From NCBI GenBank assembly GCA_030544215.1, contig JARZZO010000008.1, positions 19,670,614 to 19,734,613 on the forward strand: a stretch of 64,000 nt of DNA, given 5' to 3'. The notes under the pieces are model-generated. The model searched no databases. It saw only the letters and a program-made list of their open reading frames with translations, and was not told the origin of the DNA. Shown piece after piece: positions 45,092 to 55,135 of the stretch. Position 1 is the stretch's first letter. Each line of letters begins with the position of its first letter. The DNA comes from Zantedeschia hybrid cultivar (taxonomy: Eukaryota; Streptophyta; Magnoliopsida; Alismatales; Araceae). Both the position numbers and the translations under genes were made by a program.

Positions 45092-45805
45092 GAGAAATCA
45101 CTTTTTGTAAATCTGTTTTATTTTCTTGATAACATAGATCCTATGTAACAGATCCTTTGTAACTTATTCTTGTGTTTTGTTTAAGACTTGCTTGGGGGCA
45201 TGTCCTACCAAGTTGACATGTGCTTTTGGGTCTCCTTTGTACTACAATTTTCTTGTCATCAATAGAATAGTGACTTTCAGTCACCTTCTAAGAAACTCTA
45301 AAATGAGCTTGGCCACAAAGATTTGGTCCTCATCCTCATCAAGAAAAATGATGGTGTCGTCATCATACTGTAGATGGGATAGACACCTTCCCTGTAGAGT
45401 CACCTGGAAGCCCTTAATGAGGGCAGCAGTCTCTGCCCTCTCCCACACTCTACTTAGGATCCTAGCCACCAAAATAAAGAGTAATGGTGATAAGGGATCT
45501 CCTTGGTGAAGCCCTTTACAACTGCGGAAGTAGGGAGTCGGTTGCCCATTAATAAGAACATCAAAAGTAGCAGAAGAGACACATTCCTTAACCCATCTCT
45601 GTCATTTATCCCTAAAGCCCATAGTGCTAAGGGTTCTGAATAAACAGGCCAGCTAACTCTGTGATAACCCTTTTCAAAGTCCAATTTCAGCACTAACTCG
45701 TTCTTGCGGTGCAGCTTGATGTAGTGCAGGCCCTCGTGTTCCACCAGAAGTTCTCCTGAACAAGTCTACCTTTAATAAAAGCCCGTTGGTAGTGCTACAC
45801 GTTTT

Positions 45806-46462
45806 GTTACATGCCACATAAAACAAGGTGGACTTTGGCTTCTATTCTTTTCTGCTCCCTCTTGAGCTTTGCTTTGTGAATGTGCAGAACCTGAACCTCG
45901 AGGCATCGATATATCCAAGTACATCAAATGTACATGGCCCATGAAACAAATAACAATGCATATTCTGTAGTCTGATCTTGAGACATGATACATAGATAGT
46001 CTGATGGATTAAATAAACTAGATATTGGCTTCATCTGTATGTCTAAACTGTTTGAATTTTCTGTTAGATTCCTTAAATTCTCTCCTATATGGTGTGCATA
46101 TGTCATCATTCATGTTTGAAAAACATGGTAAATTTGCTAGTGTTGTCTGTGCGTCAGAGATATTTTGTATATTGCTAGTCCTGCATGGATTAGGATACTG
46201 CTCCTACCTAGATTAGAATACCAGTTCTACTTGGATTACTATTTCTCTTATTTCTCGTTGTATTGGGAAACATCTTGTGCATCTATGAACTAAAACTGCA
46301 AGTACATAGTAAGGGAAAAAACAGAAGACAGAAAGCCCCTTACACCCAAGACCCCAATTACAGAAGAAATAATTCTCACTCATATAAATTAGGTGGAGTG
46401 ACAGATCTCCGAGAAGGTTCCACCTGTGCGGTGAGAATTCCAATCATGAAGAAAATGGATAC
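45806..46462. other. Unassigned sequence, right part probably a LINE 3' region
   Basis: The part 45806-46250 has no recognisable gene; a CTAGATTAGAATACCAG-type short repeat lies near 46185-46235. The part 46260-46462 joins, across the copia element, to the LINE at 55136 and is probably its 3' untranslated end. I could not find the A tail. Confidence 0.35.
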
Positions 46463-46765
46463 TCTAGATGAGTTGTGGCTGCAACAGAAAACAAGAAGAG
46501 AGGAGAAAGGGACCGAGATGGGGAGGAAGAAGCCCCAGGCAGTTGTGGCCTGAAACGGGAGTCCCACTCACCCCTGCCGTGGGCATACTTTATTCCTTAT
46601 ATGGGCTGGCAGCTGCCAGAATTACGTGATGACAGAAATGCCCTTGTTAACCTAACTATCAGGGCGTATGACAAATAAAAGGAAAAAAATACAGAAAAAT
46701 AGGAAAAAACTTTAATTAATAAAATAAAACACTAGGAGACTAAAATACCCTCAGTCTCCTTTACA
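46463..46765 (-). repeat. 3' LTR of the copia element
   Basis: 303 bp, adjoining the left target duplication GATAC (46458-46462). The sequences of the two LTRs are similar but clearly not identical, so the insertion is not recent. Confidence 0.88.
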
Positions 46766-46770
46766 CCCCC

Positions 46771-47119
46771 TCAAGCTGAGCATATATCTTCGATGCCTAA
46801 CTTGCACAAAATGCTTTCGTAAAGCTCTCGTGTCATGCCTTTAGTCAAGATATCCGCCACTTGATCAACATATCTCACATATGTCAGACACAACTGTCCA
46901 ACATCCAACTTCTCACGAATAAAATGTCTGTCAATTTCAATGTGCTTAGTTCGATCATGTTGAACGGGATTATTGGCTATATTTATTGTAGCTTTATTAT
47001 CACAATATAGTTTCATAGGAATAAGACTCTAGATGCCAATATCCTTCAACAAAATCCTCAGCCACAATAATTCACTGACAACTTGAGCCATGGCCCGATA
47101 CTCTGCTTCTGCACTAGAT
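46771..47119 (-). pseudogene. Copia RNase H C-terminus, beyond the nested LINE
   Basis: The minus strand reads RSSAEAEYRAMAQVVSEL then a stop, and from 47016 MKLYCDNKATINIANNPVQH, IEIDRHFIREKL and VADILTKGM, the conserved end of copia RNase H. The join to 50360 (RRKKQTV) is what plant copia elements show (KKQ.V..RSSAEAEYRA). Confidence 0.9.
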
Positions 47120-50100
47120 CTTTTTTTGGAAGGTGATCAATTAGGTCACAAATTCATTGAAAAATAAATACAAGACGTACAACAGAGATCAAAGCAACTC
47201 TCAAATCCCACACAATCCCCTTACAAAGTGAAGACCCCTCTCCAAAGAAAACTCCCCCCCAATGTATCTTATCAAGAAGATAAGATATTAAATAAAGAAG
47301 AAATCAAGATTACATGATCAGCCATACATCCTCAACCAATGCTACAAGTTAGACATAAGAGGAGAAGATTTCGGATCCACCACTACTCTTGCAGCTTTTC
47401 CCCATTCAGAAACCCATTTAATAACCCTGCACATGATGTTGTAGAAGCTATCAAACTCATTCCTGAACCTTCTATAATTCCTTTCAGTCCACACTCCGCA
47501 CAGAAATACAGGAAGAATTATAGACTATAGGTCCATCTCGGATGTGGAAGGACACAATTTGGCCCACCCATCGAACATATGAAGCACAGAGGGGGGTTCC
47601 TCTCAGATGATATTAAGACACCTACAGCAGGACGACCACCATACATAGACAATTCCACAATGGCAAAACATATGATCAACTTCCTCAATAAATCTTCCAT
47701 AGAAAATACAGTTGAGCTTCTGCATAGGAAAGAATCTTCTGAGTTTATCCATCGTGGGTAACCTTTCCAAAGCCATCTTCCAAAGGAAGAGATTGATCTT
47801 GCAAGGTAGAAGCTTAGACCAAACTGTAGGCCCCCAGCGCACTCTAACACCACTGTCATTAATCACTCTTAACAAAGCATTAACAGAAAAAATTCCTTTA
47901 GAATTCCAAACCCATAGTCTTATGTCATCACAGTTTCTCTGTAGCCCAAAGCTCTGAATGATGTTCAGCATAGCCACCAATTGTTTAATCTCTTGAGCTG
48001 TTAAATCTCTTCTAAATGTCAAGTTCCATGGACTGGACTGCCCATATGAATATAATTCAGATATAGATTTGTTTTTGTCTGCAGAAATTTGATACAGATT
48101 AGTGAACTCTACTGCCAAAGGCTGATAAGAGACCCACCTGTCTTCCCAAAATCTGACTAAGCACCCATTGCCCACTTGAAAAAAAATTGGAGGAGCAATC
48201 AGACCAGCCATCTTATTAATGTTCCTCCATATAGGGGACATATTAGACAAAGAGGTTGGATACAAATTCCATCTAGATATACCATGATAATATTTCCCAC
48301 TAATAATTTTGATCCACAAAGCATCTTCCTCCTCACCCATTCTCCAAATCCACTTGGCCAATAGAGCTTGAGTAAAGATACCAACCTTCACCACACCAGC
48401 CCCTCCTTGAGTCTTACTTCTGCAAACCTTGCCCCATGCTATAAGGTGCTTAGCTCTCTAATCTCTCTTCCATCCTTCCCAGAAAAAAAGGCTTCTCTTA
48501 GATTCTAATAACCTTTCACCTTTTTCGGGATTCTGAATATGGAAAGATAATATGTTGCCAAAGAGGAAATGACTGATTTAGATAACACCCATCTACCTCA
48601 AGTTGATAAGAACCTGGCTTTCCATCCTTCCAATCTCTGCTCAAACTTTCTAATAAGGTCATCCCAATCTCTGACTTTACATTGAACATCAGACAGAGGG
48701 AGACCTAGATAAGAAATTGGGAAAGAGGATACCTTACATGTAAATGTATCAGCAATTTCTTGAACTCTCTCCTGGCCCAAATTAATACCTACCACCTCAG
48801 ATTTTCGAAAATTGATAGCCAGCCCTGTAATGGATTCGGTTAGATAAGTAAACTCTTCATGTTTGTGAGCATAGCATCATTTCCAGAGGAGAATAGTAGT
48901 GTATCATCTGCAAACTGAAGATGTGATAGCAAAAACCCATCTCTTCCCACAGAAAATCCATCAACCAACCCTTGTGCTGCCGCCCTATCCTATAGGGTAC
49001 TTAAAATCTGTCCAACTAAAATAAAAATTAGTGGAGACATAGGATCTACTTGCCTCAGCCCCCTCGAACTTTTGAAATTACCACATGGTTCACCATTAAG
49101 CAAAATAGAAAATTTAGCAATGGATATGCAACTCATAATCCACCCAATCCATTTATGATTAAAACCTGTGGCACCAAAAGTTTTTTGAATACACAACCAA
49201 CTTACCCGATCATAAGCTTTCTCAAAATCCAATTTAACTAGCACACCCTCCTTTCTACTACCTTTCTGAGAGACAATGGCTTCATGGGCTGACAAAAAAT
49301 TATCCAAGATGTATCTACCCCTAAGGAATGCTGCCTAGTTTGAACTAATCACCTCCTTCAGCACATTCTTCATCTGATTAGCTAGAACCTTGGTAATATT
49401 CTTATAAGAGCCAGTCAACAGACTGATAGGCCTATAGACAGACACAGAATCAACCCCTTCCTGCTTTGGAATAAGAACAATAAAAGTGGAATTAAATCTT
49501 CTGATACTCAGCGGCCTTTCATGGAACTCCCTCATCACCTGCATCAAGTCTTCTTTAATGGTGTCCCAGAAATATTGATAAAAACCCATAGAAAAACCAT
49601 CCAGGCCCGGTGATTTTATTAGCTTCCATACTAAAAATTGCTAACCTGACCTCCTCTTCTGTGAACGGAACGCACAACTCATTAGCCTGACTTTCTTTGA
49701 TTTTTGGTAAAACCCCATCTTGAAGATGAGGTCTCCACCACTCATCTTCCTTAAACAAATTCTCATAATAGGATACAAAGATTTTCTTAGTCTCATCCTC
49801 TGACTCCACCACAAGATTCTCAACTTTCACTTGATTAATTCTCATAGATCTCTTCTTAGCACTTGCAGTTGCATGGAAAAACCTTGTATTCTTGTCCCCC
49901 TCTCTAAGCCAAAGCTCTTTTGACCTCTATTTCCACTTTATTTCTTCTCTTAGCTGCCACATGTTATATTCCTTTTTCTGTTCAACCAGCTCCTTGTTCT
50001 CATCTTCAGATAACCCAACCGCATCAGTTCTCACCTCCAGCCCTTCTATTTTCTGAATAGTCTACTGCCTAGTGGAAGAAGCTGCCCCAAAAGTCACTGC

Positions 50101-50360
50101 ACTCCATGATTTGATACCTGACTTCACCCTATTCAGCTTATTAGAAAATGCGACAGCCACCTGATGAGAGGATTCCTCCTCCTTCCACCACTGAATGACC
50201 AGCCCCTTAAAATCCTCATGTGTGTGCCAAGCTAACTCATACCTGAAAATTCTAGACTTCTTTTTCTCTTTCCTATTCCTTAGTAATAGAGGAATATGAT
50301 CTGAAATCAACCTGTTCAGACCTAAAACATGAGAAGTCGGAAACAGTCTGTTTCTTTCTC
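47120..50360 (-). mobile_element. 5'-truncated LINE inside copia RNase H, no TSD
   Basis: The minus-strand insert begins in the endonuclease (LFPTSHVLGLNRLISDHIPL) and ends with a hairpin, GTGAC then ATCAC around CTAATTG (plus positions 47132-47149), CTTCC and A7 (47121-47127). Comparison with copia RNase H shows three or four bases missing at the junction and no repeat of AGATCTAGTGC on the 5' side. The insertion therefore lost target bases instead of duplicating them, or its 5' junction was altered later. It is a relative of the 23449 LINE family. Confidence 0.88.
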
Positions 50361-50373
50361 CTTCAAGTGACAA
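47600..50373 (-). pseudogene. LINE ORF2 (endonuclease end and RT) in copia
   Basis: From 50373 the frame reads SDHIPLLLRNRKEKKKSRIF and the helix region. After breaks near 50060 and 49920, 49845-49600 shows LAIFSMEANK; a shift follows into GFYQYFWDTIKEDLMQ and FIVLIPKQEG. Motif A is LVKLDFEKAYDRVSW (49230), motif B GLRQVDPMSPLIFILV (GD changed to VD), and motif C lies in a broken region near 48900-48930 (LQFADDTLL-like). Then VGINLGQERVQEIADTF, FPISYLGLPLS, VGIFTQALLAKWIWRMGEEE and the tail GLQRNCDDIRLWVWNSKGIF, LLPCKINLFLWKMAL and a finger (IFYGRFIEEVDHMFCHC) near 47660. Confidence 0.85.
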
Positions 50374-53228
50374 TTTCCACCCAAATAAGCACAGTATCTA
50401 GAGGTAGATCTATGATCATCCTGAGAACCCACCCAATCAACATCAGAAAAACCTTCAAGACTAAGGTCCTTCTTTTTGCTTAATACAAGGCCTTTCTGGG
50501 ACAAGTTTTCACATATCTAAGAATCCTTTCAACTGCCTTCATGTGTGTGGTCCTGGGAGCATGCATGAACTGACTAACAACATTGGTAGCATACATAATA
50601 TCAGGCCTGGTTAATGTAACTGAAATCAATTTACCCACAATGTGCTGATATCTCTTCTGATCAGCTTCAGAAAGGGCATCACCATTTTGTCCACTGAGTT
50701 TATGATTTACTTCAATAGGTGTATCTGCAGGTCTGCTACCAAGTTTTCTAGTTTATTTCAAGAGATCTAGAGCATATCTCCTCTGGGATATGTGTATTCT
50801 GTCATGAGATCTTGCCACTTCAATACCGAGAAAGTATTTGAGAGGGCCAATATCTTTAGTTTCAAATTCTCTTGCTAGATTGTTCTTTAAGGCTGTAATT
50901 TCCTGCATATTATCACCAATAACCACCATATCATCAACATAAACCAGCAATATAACAACTTGGCCATCTTTCCATTTTATAAATAAAGTATGATCAGCAT
51001 TGGCTTGCTTGAATCCCATTCTCAACATAAGCAGTTCTTAGTCTCTCAAACCATGCCCGGGGAGACCGTTTAAGATCATATAGTGCTTTCTTTAACCTGC
51101 AAACCTTTCTTATAGCATTGAAACCAGGTGGAGGATCTATAGACACCTCCTCAGTCAGAAATGCATTCATGAATGCATTTTTCACATCCAATTGATGTAG
51201 ATCCCATGAGAAATGCACTGCCAGAGACAATAACAATCTTACTGTAGAAAGCTTGGCAATAGGTGCAAAAGTTTCCTGGTAGTCAATGCCATAAGTTTGT
51301 GTAAACCCTTTGGCAACAAGTCTGGCCTTGTGTCGCTCCAGTGTCCCATCAGCTTTAAACTTCACCATGTACACCCATTTGCAACCCACGGTCTTCCTTC
51401 CTAAAGGAAGATCAACAAGAGTCCACGTCCCATTCTTTTCAAGTGCTCCCATCTCTTCTTCCATTGCTTTCGCCCACTTGGGATTCTTGACTGCCTCATG
51501 AAAAGAGGATGGTAGAGGAATGCTGGAAATAGTAGAAAGATAAGCACGAAAAGAAGGAAACACATGAGAATAGCACAAATATTTTGACATAGGATGTTTA
51601 GTGCATTCTCTTACACCTTTCCGAACAGCAATAGGTTGATCTAAATAATAGGAAGGCTCACAAATGGGGTCAGCTGGTAACTTTGGTATTTCAGGAGATA
51701 GAGAGACCTCAACGTCTTCATGGGAGTTGTCTTCAGGCGGAGGACTTCCTTGCTGAATTAATCGCTGTTCAGCCTTTTCCTTCATTTTCCTAGACTAGAC
51801 TTTTGTAATTATACTCCTCTCTCCAGTCACATTAGTATCATGCACTCTTGTGGCGTTAGTATCTTGGACTTGCTCACATGAAGATGAAGGAACCATAGGT
51901 GAAGGAGAGGAAGGAATAACATGTGAAGAACGGATGAACTTTCTACACAAGGAATGAAAAAGGGTAACGAAGACCGAGTAGGGACAGGAACCTCCCCCTC
52001 AGACAAATCCGAAGAGTAATAAGACTGATTTTCGAAGAAAGTGACATCTTTTTGGATATATCTCCTATCTGTTCGAGGATCCAAACACTTGTATCCCTTT
52101 TGAGTTGAGGAATACCCAAGAAAGATACCACGAACAGACTTAGGATCAGGTTTAGACCGTCCTGGACTCATATTATGAATGAAACATAGACACGCAAAGA
52201 CAAGAGGTGGTAAAGGAAACAAAGGATGACCAGGACGCAAGACAATAATGGGAATCCGAAATCTGAGGACTCTGGATGGCATATGATAGATGATATATGC
52301 TGCTGTAGAATGACATCAGCCCAATTTTTTTTAGGCAAATGATATTGGAATAGAAAGGCTTTGGCGGTTTCCATTAAATGGGTGTTCTTTTTTTCTGCTA
52401 CCCTGTTCTACTGTAGAGTATATGGGCAGGAAGACTCGTGAACCATTCCTTTTTCTTCCATGAACATATTCAGACATTTTTCAAAAATTCTTTTGCTTTT
52501 TATTTTCTTCTTAAATTAAGTCTCTACCATTTGAGAAAAGCTTGTAGTATTCGAGGAAATTCTGCTCTGGATCTAAGAAGATAGACCTAAGTGCATAAAG
52601 AAAAATCATCAATAAAATTAATAAAAATATCGATAGCCATCCATAAAGCTCATGGGAGAGGGACCCCAAATATTAGAATGAACAAGTTCAAATGGAGCAA
52701 TGCTCTTCTTTATTGAATCTGGAAAGACAGTTCTACAATGTTTTGCCCACTGGCGGACAGAGCACTAGAGAGACTCTAGTTCAACTGACTTAAACAATTC
52801 TGGGTAAAGAACCTTCATAGACTTAAAAGAGAGATGTCCTAAACGACAATGCCATAGATGAACAACATTTATTTGACTGGTAGGATGACTGGTAGCACCA
52901 GACTGAAGCGCCTCTGTCCTTACGACCACTTCTAATCATTCGCCTGGTCTTCAAATCCTGAAATATACAATGGGTTGGAAAAAAGGTTACTGAACAATTT
53001 AAGGACTTTGTCAGGAACATGTAAAGTGGAAGTCAAGGTTAGACAATCATTAACTTTAATAGTACCCTTGCTAGCAATTGTAGCATTTGTACCATCCGCT
53101 AGCATAACTCTTTCTTGACTAGATGAAAGTAAATAAGTGGAAAAGAGTATAGAGTTACCAGTCATATGATCAGTAGTTCCATAATCAATGATCCAAGAGG
53201 TACTAGGAGTTCTATATACAGTGGTAAG
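50360..53228 (-). pseudogene. Copia protease, integrase, RT and RNase H (upstream part)
   Basis: Protease: SWIIDYGTTDHMTG near 53190, where the catalytic D-S/T-G is D-Y-G. Integrase: a pre-integrase segment near 52830-52930, scattered core motifs with stops, and RGIFLGYSSTQKGYKCLDP near 52100. RT: EEEMGALEKNGTWTLVDLPL, GCKWVYMVKFKADG, ARLVAKGFTQTYGIDYQETF, LDVKNAFMNAFL, and after a frameshift near 51000 VILLVYVDDMVVIG with the catalytic YVDD. RNase H starts with VSQFMHAP and DVDWVGSQDDHRSTS (50425). A LINE interrupts the gene within RNase H at about 50360; it resumes at 47119. Many stops lie in the integrase. Products would have processed Gag, integrated cDNA and copied RNA. Confidence 0.88.
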
Positions 53229-53368
53229 CATGGAATGCGGAATCGGCCGATCCTGATCCGGATCAGCAAGTCCTGATCCGGTCGGAATCGGCCGATCCCC
53301 GCCGATTCCAGCCGATTCCAGCCGATCCGATCCCGATTCGACCTCCCAATCTGTGCCAGAATTCCATG
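53229..53368. mobile_element. hAT-like MITE with GATCGG-rich interior, 140 bp
   Basis: Inverted ends CATGGAATGCGGAATCGG on the left and, as complement, CATGGAATTCTGGCAC on the right correspond to the two ends of the 6068-6263 element in reverse order. Flanks GTGGTAAG (53221-53228) and GTGATTAG (53369-53376) match at 6 of 8. Removing it with one flank restores the copia frame between gag and protease (GMALTTVYRTPSTSW). The interior is built of AATCGGCCGATCC variants. Confidence 0.83.
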
Positions 53369-53451
53369 GTGATTAGTGCCATCCCACTGGTACCATGCTT
53401 ACTTAAGGAGGTGGAGGTCAAGGTAGGGGTATCAAGGCGAGAAAGAATCTT

Positions 53452-54474
53452 CTACAGGTTAGCAATTTCTGAAGATGAGAGGCCTTTCAGTCCTGGAATT
53501 GGGACATCTGATGAGCTGCCTTTGGTAGTGGAAGTTTGAACAGTTGCTGTATTCCCTTTTGACTGTGGTCTGCCCTTTTTTCCTTTGAATTTTACTGGTT
53601 TTTTCTCAGGATACATCTTCCAACAGCTATCAATTAGATGATTCAGTCTCCCACAATGACCACACTTTCGCATGTCTTTGCCTTCCTCTAAATGAACCCT
53701 ATTATCTTTGTTGTTCACCTGCATTACTTCTCTTCCACTTTCTTCAACCAGCATTCTTTGATATATTCCATTCAAAGATGGATTTTTTGATTCATTTAGA
53801 ATCTGTGCTCTGATCTGTTCCCACTCTGGATTAAGACCTCCAAGGAATTTCAAGACTCCCCCTTTCTGGATGAATTTTAAATGACGTCTATGATCTGCTA
53901 GAGTGTCCCAATCTTCAGAATCATAATAGTCTAACTCATCCCACATGGTTTGCAGAGTGGTGAAATAATCAGTCACTGAAAGTGTGCCCTGTTTTGTTGC
54001 AAAAATGCTATTCGCAAGTTGATAGATGTGAACTGCATTCTTTTTTTTCTCTATACATCTTCTAGAGAAACACCCACATATCTTTAGCTGTTTCCTTTTG
54101 CGTGATCAACTTTCTTTAAGCTTCTTCCACGGAATTAACCAGCCATGTCTCTTCTCGACCCAATCTTCATATTTATCACTGTTCTTCTCGTGTTTATCAA
54201 TATCTCCATTGATATACCCTGACTTCCTCTGCAATCCAATGAACATCTTAGCAGTGGCTTACCATTCAACATAATTGTTTTTGTTTAGCTTCACCGAAGT
54301 GATCTGGAGAGCATGGTGGTCATTACCACTAACCATGGACCTGTCTTTAATCCCAGACACTCCTCCATTGCCAGTAGATCCTGTCGGAGAAAGAGATGAG
54401 GAAGTCTCGGCCATGATCCTCCCCCATTCGCTGACTTTCGATAGTACCCTAAGGGGGGCGCTGCCATGAGACAC
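53452..54474 (-). pseudogene. Copia gag (UBN2-type) with CCHC knuckle
   Basis: The minus-strand frame from a Met near 54417 (MAETSSSLSPTG) reads ITSVKLNKNNYVEW then a TAA near 54259 where elements of this type have a codon for a polar residue. Decayed sequence follows with DKYEDWVEKRHGWLI. The open block 53976-53452 contains the UBN2 signature YFTTLQTMWDELDYY and FLGGLNPEWEQIRAQIL, then a knuckle CGHCGRLNHLIDSC (CX2CX4HX4C). Gag forms the virus-like particle, and the knuckle binds the element RNA. The stop and at least one frameshift near 54040-54120 kill it. Confidence 0.87.
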
Positions 54475-54855
54475 ACCCCTAGATGAAGGGAAGAGATGGG
54501 CGGCCTTCTGAAATACCTTGGATTAAGAGTCCAAGGCAACCGCACACTAGAAAAACTTCGGGGAAGAGAAAGAGGGTGGGTGGAGTGATGCGCTGCACAC
54601 AAGAACCAAGAAAGAATAGAAAGGAACTTGGCCGCAGTCATTAATCCTCCACTTGCCGATGCATAACAAAAGGAGAAAGAATAGGGGGCCGATGAAGAAG
54701 ATCAGGCAACCGCCTTGCCTTCTTGAAGAACCTTCTTGTCAGAACACCACCGTGGTACTGTAGCACCGGTTACTGTAGCACACCCGTGGGTACTGTAGCT
54801 CCATCGCGGTTACTGTAGCACGCCACTTCTGGATCGCACCACTACTCTGATACCA

Positions 54856-55130
54856 TCTAGGTGATTCGCAACTGCAAGAGAAGAAGAAGAAGAGAAAGGG
54901 ACCGAAATGGGGAGGAAGAAGTCCTGGGCAGTTGCGGTCTGAAATGAGAGTTACTTTATTCCTTACATGGGCTGGCAACTGCTAGAATTACATGATGACA
55001 GAAATACCCCTGTTAACCTAACTATAAGGGCATATGACAAATAAAATGAAAAAATATAGAAAAATAGAGAAAGGCCTTTTCTAATAAAAGAAAACACTAG
55101 GAGACTAAAATACCCTCAGTCTCCTTTACA
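54856..55130 (-). repeat. 5' LTR of the copia element
   Basis: 275 bp, paired with 46463-46765 (303 bp). They share TTATTCCTTAYATGGGCTGG, GACAGAAATRCCC and CTAGGAGACTAAAATACC. A 20-30 bp segment (CCCACTCACCCCTGCCG, 46561-46577) is present only in the 3' copy. Confidence 0.88.
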
Positions 55131-55135
55131 GATAC

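Larger units (their letters stand above)
40900..45293 (+). mobile_element. 5'-truncated LINE nested in a LINE, 16-bp TSD
   Basis: Exact 16-bp duplications AACTCTAAAATGAGCT lie at 40884-40899 and 45294-45309. The insert starts in the middle of ORF1 and ends with a hairpin GTGAC-TTTCA-GTCAC (45270-45284) followed by CTTCT with no clear A tail. It is a relative of the 23449-29198 LINE, with the same ORF1 C-terminal block and closely similar ORF2. It lies in the opposite orientation to its host LINE. It is more decayed than the 23449 element. Confidence 0.94.
39380..45785 (-). pseudogene. LINE ORF2 relic of the interrupted element
   Basis: From 45785 downward it reads AFIKGRLVQENF, then LVLKLDFEKGYHRVSW (motif A with Gly for Ala), then KGFTKEIPYHHYSLFWWLG, a frameshifted motif B region, and LSHLQYDDDTIIFLDED (motif C with YDDD instead of FADD). 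After the nested LINE it continues with VTGLKVNFQKSQLININLG (40850), GMGLKNISLFNIALRTKWL (40400), IWKGILSCSD, WQAKSPIKVQILRWCTSLDR, a finger NRCALCGTDEESVDHLFTSC (39740-39690) and IWALWAERNRRIF near 39510. Several frameshifts and stops are present. A 28-bp tandem duplication (GGAATGCTCATACTACTTGC at 40298 and 40324) disrupts one of them. Confidence 0.82.
39253..45791 (-). mobile_element. 5'-truncated LINE, interrupted by another LINE
   Basis: Target duplications GTGCTACAAGTTTT (39239-39252) and GTGCTACACGTTTT (45792-45805) match at 13 of 14. The element reads on the minus strand; its A tail is the T run at 39254-39262, preceded by a hairpin GTGG-TACCAT-CCAC (39268-39281). Removing the nested LINE with one copy of its TSD rejoins the frame FVAKLILE to LLEEVTGLKVNF. 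The remaining 2.1 kb starts inside the RT, so the element was truncated at insertion. It belongs to a different family from its invader. Confidence 0.92.
46463..55130 (-). mobile_element. Ty1/copia retrotransposon with both LTRs, TSD GATAC
   Basis: The minus-strand element has a 5' LTR at 54856-55130 and a 3' LTR at 46463-46765. Both start TGTAAAGGAGACTGAGGG (minus strand) and end in YCTAGA. Flanking GATAC (46458-46462 and 55131-55135) is an exact 5-bp duplication. A primer site TGGTATCAGAG (54855-54845) touches the 5' LTR, and a purine tract CTTGAGGGGGTG (46777-46766) precedes the 3' LTR. Order between them is gag, protease, integrase, RT, RNase H, as in Ty1/copia. Two later insertions split it: a hAT-like MITE at 53229-53368 and a LINE at about 47120-50360. 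Without them it would be about 5.3 kb, a normal length. The ends TG...GA rather than TG...CA are unusual. All reading frames are broken. Confidence 0.93.

Noticed and set aside
45772..46443. Frames of 60-76 codons on both strands
   Set aside because: No domain or codon pattern; they lie between mapped transposon edges in non-coding sequence.
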